A stretch of DNA of 64,000 nt from Clostridia bacterium (GTDB lineage: Bacteria > Bacillota > Clostridia > Oscillospirales > Butyricicoccaceae), in assembly GCA_021205365.1 (NCBI GenBank), contig JAJPXP010000044.1, forward strand, positions 1 through 64,000, given 5' to 3'. This document shows positions 17,018 through 25,899 of this stretch, in pieces. The notes under the pieces are model-generated. The model was not told the origin of the DNA. It searched no databases and saw nothing but the letters and a program-made list of their open reading frames with translations. Each line of letters begins with the position of its first letter. Position 1 is the first letter of the stretch. Made by a program: the position numbers and the translations under genes.

Positions 17018-17902
17018 ATGGATACAAATCTTCAAAAATATATGGCATTTATTAAAACTGCCGAATACAGCAGCTTCACTAGAGCAGCAGAAATACTGCA
17101 TTACTCCCAGTCCGGCATCAGCCGGATGATTCACGATTTGGAAAAGGAATGGAATATCCAGCTGCTCGAACGCAGTCATGGCAGCGTCAGCCTGACATCG
17201 GATGGTCTACAGATTTTTCCGCAGATCAAGACACTTTGTGCAGAATATGAAAAGCTGCAAATGCAGGTAGATGAGCTGAAAGGTTTGCAAACCGGTTTGA
17301 TCCGCATCGGTGCTTTTTCCAGCGTTGCCACCCACTGGCTGCCAAATATCATCCGTGCTTTTCAAAAGGATTATCCCAACATCTCCTACGAAATCGTAGT
17401 TGGCGATTATGCGGAAATTGAAACATGGATTCAGGAAGGTCGGGTAGATTGCGGCTTTGTCCATCTTCCGATACATACTGAGCTGGAAACCATCTTTTTG
17501 GAGCAGGATCAGATCGTTGCTGTCCTTCCGGCAGACCACCAGCTTGTAAACAAAGAAAAACTATCGGTCTCTGATCTCTGCCATGATCCATTTATGCTTC
17601 TCGAACGAGGTGTCAAATCCGAGGTTACCACTTTATTCGAACAATACCATGTCACTCCAAACATTTGCTTCACCACCTGGGATGATTATACCGTCATGTC
17701 TATGGTAGAAAGCGGACTGGGCATCAGCGCAACTCCAAGGCTAATTTTAACCCGCATGCCGTATAATATCGTTATCAAAGAGCTTGATCCTCCGGCATAT
17801 CGTTCCATATGCATTGCAATCAAGAGCAAAAAAAGTGCTTCACTCGCTGTGAAGCGTTTTCTGGAATACTTAGATTACAGGCATGGTGACAAAATCGAAT
17901 AA
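17018..17902 (+). CDS. LysR-family transcriptional regulator
   Basis: A 294-residue regulator with an N-terminal winged helix (residues 1-65: AEYSSFTRAAEILHYSQSGISRMI) and a periplasmic-binding-type effector domain (about 90-290). GAGGGA lies upstream of the ATG. It is divergent from the EamA transporter, the normal arrangement for a LysR activator of a small-molecule exporter. The effector is unknown. A strong hairpin terminator follows and separates it from the convergent cyclodeaminase gene. Confidence 0.92.
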   Translation: MDTNLQKYMAFIKTAEYSSFTRAAEILHYSQSGISRMIHDLEKEWNIQLLERSHGSVSLTSDGLQIFPQIKTLCAEYEKLQMQVDELKGLQTGLIRIGAFSSVATHWLPNIIRAFQKDYPNISYEIVVGDYAEIETWIQEGRVDCGFVHLPIHTELETIFLEQDQIVAVLPADHQLVNKEKLSVSDLCHDPFMLLERGVKSEVTTLFEQYHVTPNICFTTWDDYTVMSMVESGLGISATPRLILTRMPYNIVIKELDPPAYRSICIAIKSKKSASLAVKRFLEYLDYRHGDKIE

Positions 17903-17905
17903 AAA

Positions 17906-17947
17906 TCAGCCCTGTGCAAGGCTTTCTGTGGCTTTGCACGGGGCTGA
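17906..17947. terminator. Bidirectional terminator
   Basis: TCAGCCC-TGTGCAAGGC pairs with GCTTTGCACGGGGCTGA around an 8-base loop. A-rich DNA precedes it, giving a T-run for the minus-strand operon, and a T-rich tail follows. Confidence 0.8.
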
Positions 17948-17961
17948 AATCATATCTGTTT

Positions 17962-18927
17962 CTATTTGCATGCTTTATAAATTGCTATGGCAATTGCAAT
18001 ATCCAGCACGCACGAACCAACACTTTCATATAGCGTAATTTCCGCATCGGACTGTCGTCCAGCAATATTACCACAGAGAACATCTGCAATGCTTCCCCGC
18101 ACCTTATCACGGGTAATCATACCCTTTTCATAAGGAATTAAAATGTCACCGGCAGCTGTCCATAAACCATTTTCATGTTCTGTCACAATGAAATCTGCCT
18201 TCTGCACAGTTTCTTCTGAAAGCTCCTGCATGGCTGGCGTAAAGGAACCGATGGCATTGATATGCGTCCCCGGTTTCAAAGCCTCAGCGTCAAAGACAGG
18301 GGTCCGCGATGATGTCACAGTACAAATGATATCTGAACCTTCTACACATACATTTGCACTTTTGCATGGAATAATTTTATATGGATAACTCTGTTTTTCC
18401 GCAATCCGCTGCGCAAATTGCTCCATATGCTCTGACGAACGATTATACAGGCGTAGCTCTTTCAATTGGCGTACCTGCTCCATTGCCAAAACCTGTGTAT
18501 ATGCCTGATAGCCTGTACCGATAATACCAAGGCTGCAGGCGTCTTTTTTTGCACACCAATCGGTTGCAATTCCGGCAGCTGCTCCGGTTTTCAGTGCAGT
18601 CAGATAATTGGCACCGATCAGGGCAAGCTGTTCCCCGCTAATATTGGAAAATAGGCTAATTGTAGACTGGTCACATGGCATGCCAAGCTGTTTATTATCC
18701 GGAAATACTGCAGAAAACTTAAAGCCAAAAAACGGCTGCTTTGTGCAGACCGCTGTCAGCAACTGACCAATGTTTCTCCCGCCGCTGACAGGAAGAGCAA
18801 TGCGGCCTCCGGGATATATTTCGCCTTTGTTGTATCGGATAAATGCATCCTGCACCGTATTCAAACATTCCCGCATGTCCAGCACCTGTGCAGCCTGGTC
18901 CTCCGGTAATATTAACATATTTTTCAT
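17962..18927 (-). CDS. Ornithine cyclodeaminase / mu-crystallin family protein
   Basis: A 321-residue NAD(P)-dependent enzyme. A Rossmann motif GTGYQA lies near residue 137. The substrate-side segment LTALKTGAAAGIA has Lys where most cyclodeaminases have Arg in the RTGA motif. NAIGSFTPAMQEL resembles alanine/imine-reductase members rather than true ornithine cyclodeaminase. The family includes proline-forming cyclodeaminases, L-alanine dehydrogenases and ketimine reductases, so the substrate is open. It is 14 bases after the kinase gene and ends an RR-HK-enzyme operon divergent from a BCCT transporter. The transporter may import its substrate. Confidence 0.82.
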   Translation of the reverse strand: MKNMLILPEDQAAQVLDMRECLNTVQDAFIRYNKGEIYPGGRIALPVSGGRNIGQLLTAVCTKQPFFGFKFSAVFPDNKQLGMPCDQSTISLFSNISGEQLALIGANYLTALKTGAAAGIATDWCAKKDACSLGIIGTGYQAYTQVLAMEQVRQLKELRLYNRSSEHMEQFAQRIAEKQSYPYKIIPCKSANVCVEGSDIICTVTSSRTPVFDAEALKPGTHINAIGSFTPAMQELSEETVQKADFIVTEHENGLWTAAGDILIPYEKGMITRDKVRGSIADVLCGNIAGRQSDAEITLYESVGSCVLDIAIAIAIYKACK

Positions 18928-18941
18928 TCCACTTCCCCTAT

Positions 18942-20156
18942 CTACTGTTTATGTAGTGGTACAGTAAAAAAGAACGTTGTTCCTTTTTCTACTTCTGTCC
19001 GTACCCATATTTTTTCTTCCAGACCCGCGATGATCTCATTTGCAATTGCAAGTCCCAGACCGCTTCCGGTGGGATTATTGACGGTGCTCTTAAAAAAGCG
19101 TTCAAAGATATGTGGAAGCATTTCATCCGTAATACCACATCCATTGTCCTCTACACGAATGGTCGCCTGTGAATATTTTGTTGTAGCACTAATTGTAATT
19201 GTGCCATCATCGGCTACAAACTTGAATGCATTATCCAAGAGAATCTCCAGCAGCTGTGTCAGCCTCGCTGCATTCGTATACAGCGGTGGCAGCTGCCAGA
19301 TGATATTTTCTATCCGGAACGTGATGCCGATATCCTCACAGCGTGAAGCAAACAGCTGTTCCAGCGGTTTAAATATTTTCTCCGGTGAAACAACCTCCTT
19401 CGGAAATTCCATGCGCGGATCCTGCAGCTTAGACAATTCGATGATTTGCAAGACGGAATGCTCCAGCTGCCGGGACTCCTGCGATATGATTCCATAATAT
19501 CGGCTGAGCGTTGCTTCATCATGCACCAAACCCTCACTGAGCGTTTCTGTAATCGCTTGAATGGAGGCAATCGGTGTTTTCAGTTCGTGGCTGATGTTAG
19601 CTATGTACTGGTGATAAATATTTTCAATTTCATGCCGGCTTTTCCACTGCATCCATACACAGAAAATAATAATAATATACAACAGCGTATACAGCAGGAA
19701 ATATGCAACAAATATTTCCGGCAGATAGGTAATCTCCTCACAAAGATACACTTCTCCTAAAAAGGACCCGTCTGCGCCAAACACCGGACAGCCGGATACT
19801 GCGACAAATGCGAATGGCCGCAGTGTAAACGGCAGTGCATATACCGTCCGCTGGCGATCATAATACTCTTTATACATTTCCACATACAGCGGAAACGGGA
19901 ACTCTTTTTGCGCATAATAGGCATGTATTGTTTCGATGCCGTCTTCCGTGTAATACAGGATGCTGCTGGTGAGATATGGTTCGTAATCATCGATACAGTT
20001 ATTTTCCGCAACCTCTGTCGCTGCTACCTGTGACATTTCATTCATATCCATATGTATGCGGCATTCGATGATATAAACCGTAAAAATGCCGATGAACAGG
20101 AATAAGAAGTACACCAGCACCGTACGGACATAGGTTTCCGGGCGAAAGGTATTCAT
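18942..20156 (-). CDS. Sensor histidine kinase (two-membrane-segment, HisKA type)
   Basis: A 404-residue kinase. Membrane segments at about residues 13-33 and 150-172 flank an external domain of about 115 residues that ends in a Cache-like strand pair (CPVFGADGSFLGEVYL). HisKA follows with phospho-His in ISHELKTPIASIQ, then an HATPase domain (DNAFKF, DNGCGI, GSGLGLAI). Its start overlaps the regulator stop by 4 bases. The external domain suggests sensing of a small ligand; the divergent BCCT transporter hints at betaine or carnitine-like compounds, which is an inference. Confidence 0.9.
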   Translation of the reverse strand: MNTFRPETYVRTVLVYFLFLFIGIFTVYIIECRIHMDMNEMSQVAATEVAENNCIDDYEPYLTSSILYYTEDGIETIHAYYAQKEFPFPLYVEMYKEYYDRQRTVYALPFTLRPFAFVAVSGCPVFGADGSFLGEVYLCEEITYLPEIFVAYFLLYTLLYIIIIFCVWMQWKSRHEIENIYHQYIANISHELKTPIASIQAITETLSEGLVHDEATLSRYYGIISQESRQLEHSVLQIIELSKLQDPRMEFPKEVVSPEKIFKPLEQLFASRCEDIGITFRIENIIWQLPPLYTNAARLTQLLEILLDNAFKFVADDGTITISATTKYSQATIRVEDNGCGITDEMLPHIFERFFKSTVNNPTGSGLGLAIANEIIAGLEEKIWVRTEVEKGTTFFFTVPLHKQ

Positions 20157-20842
20157 GCCATACCTCCCAGACGATATCCGACGCCATAGATTGACTGGAT
20201 GGAAAAATGAACGTTTTCTGTCGGCAGTTTTTTACGGATGCGCTTGACAACAGCATCTACCGCACGGGTATCTCCATAATAATCATATCCCCAAACCGCT
20301 TTTAAAATCTGTTCCCGGTTCAATACTTTCTGGGAATTTCGTACCAGATAGGACAACATATTGACCTCTTTTGCTGTCATATCCAGCTTCTCTTCTCCCA
20401 CAAAAACCTCCATGGTATCCAGATCAATAGATAACTCTGCATACTGCAACAACTGCCGTATGGGCTGCTGTACAGAAACAGTACGAGACAATATCTTCTT
20501 CACACGGATTGATACCTCTCGCGGCGAAAATGGCTTGGTAACATAGTCATCACCGCCTAATTCTAGACCGACGATACGGTCAATTTCCTCACTGCGTGCA
20601 CTCAGGAAAATAATTGGTACATCGTTGTCCTTTCGAATGGTCCGGCAAACCTCCATACCGTTCATATGCGGCAGCATAATATCCAAAATAATCAGATCTA
20701 CCGGATTTCGTTCGATTTCAGTCAGCACAGCTTCTCCATCAAAGACTGAAATCACCCCGATTCCATCCTCATTCAGAAATCTTGTGAGACTTTCATGCAC
20801 AGCTTCCTTGTCGTCACAGATCATGACTGTGTATTTATTCAT
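20153..20842 (-). CDS. OmpR-family response regulator
   Basis: A 229-residue regulator: receiver domain (residues 1-115; MICDD, phospho-Asp in LIILDIMLP, Lys in VTKPF) and a C-terminal winged helix (about 128-226; GDTRAVDAVVKRIRKKL, ending YGVGYRL). I use the ATG at 20842, with GGAGG 8 bases upstream, instead of a TTG that overlaps the ribosome site. It is cotranscribed with its kinase and a cyclodeaminase-family enzyme, and is divergent from the BCCT gene. Confidence 0.92.
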   Translation of the reverse strand: MNKYTVMICDDKEAVHESLTRFLNEDGIGVISVFDGEAVLTEIERNPVDLIILDIMLPHMNGMEVCRTIRKDNDVPIIFLSARSEEIDRIVGLELGGDDYVTKPFSPREVSIRVKKILSRTVSVQQPIRQLLQYAELSIDLDTMEVFVGEEKLDMTAKEVNMLSYLVRNSQKVLNREQILKAVWGYDYYGDTRAVDAVVKRIRKKLPTENVHFSIQSIYGVGYRLGGMA

Positions 20843-21106
20843 ATCGTTATCCTCCAAATATAATTATGCCGTCCCAAAAACGAATTTTTAAAAGATGACC
20901 GTTACTTAAACTATTGTTTTTGTAAATATCTAACAAAAATGTACAAAATAGACAAGATACACTGCACAGAAAAGCAGAAAAATTACAAAGTTTGCGAATT
21001 TCTGTCATATTTCTGCCTCAATTCATTCGTAAAATAAACGTACATAAATTGTAACGCATGAAAAGCAGGCGGGATGGAAGGATATACCAGCAGATCAAAC
21101 GACCAA

Positions 21107-21141
21107 AATTCATTGACTTAAAGTTCAATGAATTGTATACT
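21107..21141 (+). promoter_or_regulatory. BCCT promoter with overlapping dyad operator
   Basis: -35 TTGACT (21114-21119) and -10 TATACT (21136-21141) are spaced 16 bases. A dyad of AATTCATTGA and TCAATGAATT (10-base arms, 8-base spacer, 21107-21134) covers the -35 and spacer, so a repressor could block it. The 603-base gap 20843-21445 holds this promoter, the leader structures listed next and no supported gene. Confidence 0.65.
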
Positions 21142-21219
21142 AAGTATAGCAAACTTCCCAAAATTTATCAAGCCTGATACAAAACATGTGCATACAATTA
21201 TCTTTTCTACTTTCCATTG

Positions 21220-21322
21220 GCGTATTAATCTCTCCTTACCAACGCGCAGAGATTGATACGCATTAGATGAATCATTTATTTGCTCTTTTATGTTCTAAAT
21301 TAAAACTCAAAGAGCAAATGAA
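21220..21322 (+). promoter_or_regulatory. Structured 5' leader of the BCCT gene
   Basis: Two stem-loops lie in the roughly 300-base leader. The first pairs GCGTATTAATCTCT (21220-21233) with AGAGATTGATACGC (21248-21261), one G-T pair. The second pairs ATTTGCTCTTT (21278-21288) with AAAGAGCAAAT (21309-21319). A strong orphan ribosome site GGAGGTGAT (21349-21357) follows and opens only a 5-codon frame. This may be an attenuator or another cis-RNA; no known riboswitch class is recognised. Confidence 0.45.
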
Positions 21323-21445
21323 TTTTCAGAATATCAGGTTCAAATTTTGGAGGTGATCATTGACTGTAGCGCGCTGAAGAAAAGTGTAGAACAAAGGAAA
21401 TACGGTAAAAATAATAACTGGGAAACAAAGAAAGGAGAAAAAGAT

Positions 21446-23092
21446 ATGGACAAAACAAAAGGGAAAGTACGATGGTCAATTATGTCCGTTACCATCGTAC
21501 TATTTTCTTTGATGCTTGTTGCTATTCTTACGAATGCCGAAACATTTTATGACATTCTAAATAATCTGGTCATGAACAATCTCATGTGGGGCTTAGGCTG
21601 GTTTACCTCCATCGTATGCCTTGTCATGGTAGTTGTCTGTGTTATTGTACTAATCACACCGCTTGGTAAAATCAGGCTTGGCGGACCAAATGCAAAACCG
21701 AAATTTACTTACCTGCAGTGGTTCGGTATCTCTCTCTGCACCGGCATCGGCGCAGGCGTAGTATTCTGGGGCGCTGCAGAGCCGCTGCTGTTCAGTATGG
21801 AACCTGACCCGAGTACTGGCCTAATTGCAGGAAGTAATGCCTCTATCATATGGAGTATGCTGCACTGCTTCCTACAGTGGGGTTTTACCCCATACGCTAC
21901 CTGCGTTGTCATGGGCGTGGTTCTGGCTTACTTTATTCTGAACAAAGGTGCACCGTTTAAAACGAGTTCCCTGCTAATCCCTTTGCTCGGAAAGGATGCA
22001 GCAAACAGCAAGTGGGGCACTGCATTTGATGCATGGTCTGCATTCGCTTTGACTGGTGCTGTCGCAGGCGGCTTGGGCTATGGTGCTATGCAGCTGTCTG
22101 CCGGCATCAAGGCTTTCGCTGGCATTGAACCTACAATGATGATGTATGTTATCATTATTCTGTGTATGTTCGTGTGCTATAATCTTTCAGCAGTATCCGG
22201 CCTTCGCAACGGTATTACCATGCTGTCTAATCTGAATACCAGATTTTTCTTCATCCTTCTGCTTTTCGTGTTCCTTGCAGGTCCGACCGCTTATATCTGC
22301 AACCTGTTTACCCACAGTATGGGCGAATATTTAAGTGAATTCTTCTCTGCAAGCCTGTATACTGCACCATTCGCTGATGCAGGCAACTGGCCGCAGAACT
22401 GGGATATGTACTGGTGGGTTGACTGGATGGCATACGCCCCGCTGCTGGGACTGTTCATGGTTCGCGTCGGCTATGGCCGCACCCTCCGTGAGTTCGTACT
22501 GGTTGAATGGCTGTTCCCGGCACTGTTCGGCATCGTATGGTTCTCCGTATTTGGCGGTACTATCCTGCACGCTCAGATTTATGACGGCGTTGACTTCTAT
22601 AGCATTTACTTAAATGATGGTGCCGAAGCACTGACTCTGGCAATGTTCAACGTACTCCCGATTGCCAAGATTGCAAAAATCATCATGCTCTGTATTATTA
22701 CGATCTCACTGGTAACACAGTGCGACTCCATGGCGGTTACCCTTGCCGGTATGTCTATGGAGGGTTCTGATGATACCCATGAGCCGCCGGTATGGCTAAA
22801 GCTGTTTTGGGGCATCGTATTTGCAGTTATCGCAGCTGTATTCGTTGTACTCGGTGGTATCAATGGCGTAAAGACAATAAAATCATTCTGTGGTATTCCA
22901 CTATGCTTCTTCTGCTTTGCAATCACACTTGGTTTTATCAAGTATGTTACAAAGATCCCCCGGAAGAACAACGGGGACTATGAACCCGAACCGGAGATCG
23001 CGAATGCACCGGACAACGGTGAGCCGGAAGCACCTCTGGATATCTTTGACAAGATGCTTGCAAAAATCTTTTCAAAGAAGAACTCTGCATGA
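21446..23092 (+). CDS. BCCT-family transporter (betaine/carnitine/choline type)
   Basis: A 548-residue membrane protein with twelve segments. The BCCT Gly-rich stretch GIGAGVVFWGAAEPLLF in TM3 and aromatic Trp/Tyr residues near WDMYWWVDWMAY are recognisable. The C-terminal tail is acidic (PEPEIANAPDNGEPEAP), unlike the basic osmosensory tail of BetP, so a metabolic uptake or exchange role is more likely than osmoregulation. The ATG at 21446 is chosen because AAAGGAG lies about 7 bases upstream. It is divergent from an RR-HK-cyclodeaminase operon and has an operator-covered promoter and a structured leader. Substrate unknown within the betaine class. Confidence 0.9.
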   Translation: MDKTKGKVRWSIMSVTIVLFSLMLVAILTNAETFYDILNNLVMNNLMWGLGWFTSIVCLVMVVVCVIVLITPLGKIRLGGPNAKPKFTYLQWFGISLCTGIGAGVVFWGAAEPLLFSMEPDPSTGLIAGSNASIIWSMLHCFLQWGFTPYATCVVMGVVLAYFILNKGAPFKTSSLLIPLLGKDAANSKWGTAFDAWSAFALTGAVAGGLGYGAMQLSAGIKAFAGIEPTMMMYVIIILCMFVCYNLSAVSGLRNGITMLSNLNTRFFFILLLFVFLAGPTAYICNLFTHSMGEYLSEFFSASLYTAPFADAGNWPQNWDMYWWVDWMAYAPLLGLFMVRVGYGRTLREFVLVEWLFPALFGIVWFSVFGGTILHAQIYDGVDFYSIYLNDGAEALTLAMFNVLPIAKIAKIIMLCIITISLVTQCDSMAVTLAGMSMEGSDDTHEPPVWLKLFWGIVFAVIAAVFVVLGGINGVKTIKSFCGIPLCFFCFAITLGFIKYVTKIPRKNNGDYEPEPEIANAPDNGEPEAPLDIFDKMLAKIFSKKNSA

Positions 23093-23126
23093 AGACTTCA
23101 ATTTATTTTTAAGTCAAATGATACAA

Positions 23127-23166
23127 ATAGCGGCTGTCCTTCACAGGATAGCCGCTATCTTTTATT
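23127..23166 (+). terminator. Terminator after the BCCT gene
   Basis: ATAGCGGCTGTCC pairs with GGATAGCCGCTAT (about 11-13 bases) with a short loop, followed by CTTTTATTC. Confidence 0.88.
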
Positions 23167-23211
23167 CTTTCTATCACCAGGAGATTTTCTTCCCGATATT
23201 CTCCCCTTTTG

Positions 23212-24177
23212 TTACTCAATATATCCATCCGCCAGATACTGTCGCAATTCATCTGCTGTTGTATTCCCTGAAACACTTAATCTTCCCAATTGATACAGTG
23301 TTTCCGGCTCATTTGGAATGAGCACATTTTTATGGTCTGCCCGGGTTGTAAAGGTTATTTTATAACCCATTTCACGTACAGTCTGTTCTGTCAACTCAGA
23401 ATACGCACCTTTCGGGTAAGCCAGTGCAAATAACATCTTCCCAGTATACGCAGAATATTCCTTTTGATATGCTTTCAAGTCATCCTGCAGTGTTTGGATA
23501 TATACGTCATCCGGTTCTTCCGCCAGCTGCGCTGCAGATTCCCGAACGGGTCTATGGGTCTCCAATTTTGCCGTCTGATGCATATTATAGGTATGGGATT
23601 GTACCTCAATTAACCCGGAATCTATCATTTCTATCGCTTGTGCATAGAAAAAATGGGGCGTGATCGGAATATCTGTCTCGCCATATGTGTGATATCCAAT
23701 TGCTTTTCCTATCGCGAAAATCGTTGCTTTCATATGATACTGTTTCAACAATGGATATGCCAGCTCATAATTACTCAAATATCCATCATCAAAAGTAATA
23801 CATACGGGATTCGCCGGTAAGTCTTCCCCATAATAAATATAATTCACCAGCTGTGTCATGGAAACCGGCTGATATCCCGCATCACGAATTATCCGTAGAT
23901 CGTTTTCAAAAGCTTCCTGTGTGATGACCCATGGGCTACTGCTTTCATCATCAATATGATGGAACATCAAAACGGGTAATACTGTGTCTTCCTGCAGATC
24001 CCGCTGCTTATCAGATAGCATATTTCTGCTATGTTCATTTGATAACCGACGTAATGTTCCCTGTTTTTCCGCTACAATTTGTTTTTTGCTTCCTGAATTG
24101 TGCGTTACTTCCCCACATTGTAAACAAAGAATTGCTGCCAGTACTGCAATCACTGCTATCATTTTCTTTCCATGCAT
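23212..24177 (-). CDS. Polysaccharide deacetylase (NodB domain), membrane-anchored
   Basis: A 321-residue exported protein with an N-terminal membrane segment or signal (about residues 5-22), a linker, then a NodB domain. TFDDG carries the catalytic and metal Asp pair, and SHTYNMH supplies metal-binding His residues. Family enzymes remove N-acetyl groups from surface polysaccharide or peptidoglycan; PgaB- and PdaA-like roles cannot be separated here. The start is uncertain: ATG 24177 gives the best signal sequence, while a GTG at 24204 gives nine more residues; neither has a strong ribosome site. It is convergent with the BCCT gene. Confidence 0.85.
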   Translation of the reverse strand: MHGKKMIAVIAVLAAILCLQCGEVTHNSGSKKQIVAEKQGTLRRLSNEHSRNMLSDKQRDLQEDTVLPVLMFHHIDDESSSPWVITQEAFENDLRIIRDAGYQPVSMTQLVNYIYYGEDLPANPVCITFDDGYLSNYELAYPLLKQYHMKATIFAIGKAIGYHTYGETDIPITPHFFYAQAIEMIDSGLIEVQSHTYNMHQTAKLETHRPVRESAAQLAEEPDDVYIQTLQDDLKAYQKEYSAYTGKMLFALAYPKGAYSELTEQTVREMGYKITFTTRADHKNVLIPNEPETLYQLGRLSVSGNTTADELRQYLADGYIE

Positions 24178-24274
24178 CCTGTCTATCTCACTTTCTATAC
24201 TCACCTTTTATATATAATATCATATTTTACAGGAGTTTGGGTAAATTTTCCAAAACTTTCATATTCTTGCAGCA

Positions 24275-24309
24275 GCAGCCTGCATGTCACATTATAACAT
24301 GCAGGCTGC
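24275..24309. repeat. Strong 13-base hairpin without T-run
   Basis: GCAGCCTGCATGT and ACATGCAGGCTGC are perfectly complementary around a 9-base loop. It sits 105 bases past the stop of the minus-strand lipoprotein gene and upstream of the deacetylase. A second pair, ACAGGACA/TGTCCTGT, frames 24331-24394. Neither has a T-run on the minus strand, so they may be transcript-stability structures. Confidence 0.5.
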
Positions 24310-24414
24310 AAATGCTGGTGTCAGATTACGACAGGACAATATCAATCATCTTTATCTCAGCCCCCCACAAGCTATATCAAGATCTGTCCTGTACTTTTTC
24401 ATACTTTCTTCTGT

Positions 24415-25029
24415 TTATTCTGCCGTATCCAATACGGATTGATCAAAATCAAAAGAAAGCTGTTCAATTTGTATCCACACCGGTGTTTCTCCGGTTCCCA
24501 ATGGCTCTATCTGACACCAGCCTCTTTCACGGGATAAAATCTGAACACCGGCACTCCTTTCTCCCAGTTTATTTCCATTGGGCGTATCATATGTCATGCA
24601 CTCTATCACACGGGCCTGATTGCCATTTTCGATATCAGCCTTTTTTGTACTTACTATCTTACTGGAAAGATAACCATGCACATGAGGAGGATCTCCATGT
24701 GGAATAGCAACCTTCATTCTGCCGTCCTGTTCGTTCAGTATCAGAATAATGTCTCCTGCGTGAATATCATAATTCCCCATCTTTTCTACAATTTTTCTCT
24801 GTGGCCCGCTGCTGATGCCGATGTCTTTATCTGTCATGACAATACAATCTGTCAGTGTACAGTCTTCCAGTACGACACCAGTGATCCCATCACGTTCCAC
24901 ATATGCAGTGTGACCGGCTGCCGCATCATCATCCTCACTGGTCCGCATTTTATTCCCTGCACAAGAACAGCATAGCAATACCATACACAGTATTACTGCC
25001 AATGCAAGCATATGTTTTGCCCTTTTCAT
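24415..25029 (-). CDS. Exported lipoprotein-like protein of unknown function
   Basis: A 204-residue protein with a hydrophobic signal (residues about 7-24) ending in a Cys-rich stretch LLCCSCAGN. The lipobox is imperfect, so the modified Cys is uncertain. The mature part is mostly beta strand and ends in a segment resembling a bacterial SH3 domain (ERSAGVQILSRERGWCQIEP). I use the ATG at 25029 with AAGGGG upstream. It is the last gene of the ECF sigma operon, 15 bases after the anti-sigma gene, so it is probably part of the envelope-stress response. No enzymatic motif is seen. Confidence 0.65.
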   Translation of the reverse strand: MKRAKHMLALAVILCMVLLCCSCAGNKMRTSEDDDAAAGHTAYVERDGITGVVLEDCTLTDCIVMTDKDIGISSGPQRKIVEKMGNYDIHAGDIILILNEQDGRMKVAIPHGDPPHVHGYLSSKIVSTKKADIENGNQARVIECMTYDTPNGNKLGERSAGVQILSRERGWCQIEPLGTGETPVWIQIEQLSFDFDQSVLDTAE

Positions 25030-25044
25030 CTTGCACACCCCTTT

Positions 25045-25872
25045 TTACTGATAGATTGATGCAAGCATCTGATTTAATTCCTCCCGTGATGCATTTCCAG
25101 CAATCACACATTCATTCTGTCCATTCATCCATGTTACTGTGTTGGTCTCCTCATATGACATGATATAGTGACGAATACCATCAATTGTAACAGTAGAAAT
25201 CGGCATATCGTTCTTCATCAGGGTGTTTTCTCTGCCTGTCACAATATGATGGATGGACACTACTAGCAGTTGATCCTGATAAATATACTGTGCTTCCATA
25301 TACACATCTTCATTCACTTCGTCTACCTCAATCAGCGCCAATCGAAACCGTTCCGGTATCCACTGCGGCACAAGCGTTTCCTTTACATCGTAATGCTGTA
25401 ATGCCTCCTGCAAGCTGCTGTAATCATTGATAAAGCACCGTGTTATTTCCTCAGCAGATGCTCCAGCGGTATTTCTTTGCTGCGGATTTGTAAAAGAGAA
25501 AGTGTGCTCCGTCCATTGTGCAATCTCCTTCCACATATTATAGCTGGATGCATGTATGGAAGAGACACCACAGCAAAGAACGAACATCGCTGCTATACCA
25601 GCCAAATATTTCATCCACGATTTTCTGCGCGTCTTTTTCTTCAACGGTGCAGCCATACGATTAGAATGACGGATACTTTCCTGAAAGGTTTTCCATGACT
25701 GTTCCACCCCTGGAAATTTATCTTCTGGATTTTTCCGTCTGCGCTCTGCAAGAATTTCCATAATGATCCAAAGATCTTCCTCATCGTATTCTGTATCCAG
25801 TTCCAATGCATCCATTCGGAGAATTTGTTCCAGTTCTTCGTTTTTCCACTGTTCCAGCTCATGCTTCGACAT
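25045..25872 (-). CDS. DUF4367 anti-sigma factor-like membrane protein
   Basis: A 275-residue single-pass protein: a charged N-terminal cytoplasmic part (residues 1-85), one membrane segment (about 88-108), and an external domain matching DUF4367. Proteins of this layout directly downstream of an ECF sigma gene usually hold the sigma factor inactive at the membrane until an envelope signal arrives. It lies 27 bases after the sigma gene. The anti-sigma role rests on layout and context; no zinc-binding ZAS motif is visible in the cytoplasmic part. Confidence 0.75.
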   Translation of the reverse strand: MSKHELEQWKNEELEQILRMDALELDTEYDEEDLWIIMEILAERRRKNPEDKFPGVEQSWKTFQESIRHSNRMAAPLKKKTRRKSWMKYLAGIAAMFVLCCGVSSIHASSYNMWKEIAQWTEHTFSFTNPQQRNTAGASAEEITRCFINDYSSLQEALQHYDVKETLVPQWIPERFRLALIEVDEVNEDVYMEAQYIYQDQLLVVSIHHIVTGRENTLMKNDMPISTVTIDGIRHYIMSYEETNTVTWMNGQNECVIAGNASREELNQMLASIYQ

Positions 25873-25899
25873 ATCTCATACTCCTTTCCCTAAAATTCA

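Noticed and set aside
6264..21141. A shared ATTGTATAC word at the SDR operator and the BCCT promoter as a common regulator site
   Set aside because: The BCCT copy lacks the symmetric second half and overlaps the -10 box, so chance is a sufficient explanation.
21360..21377. Five-codon frame after a strong ribosome site in the BCCT leader
   Set aside because: Too short to call as a gene; kept only as part of the leader description.
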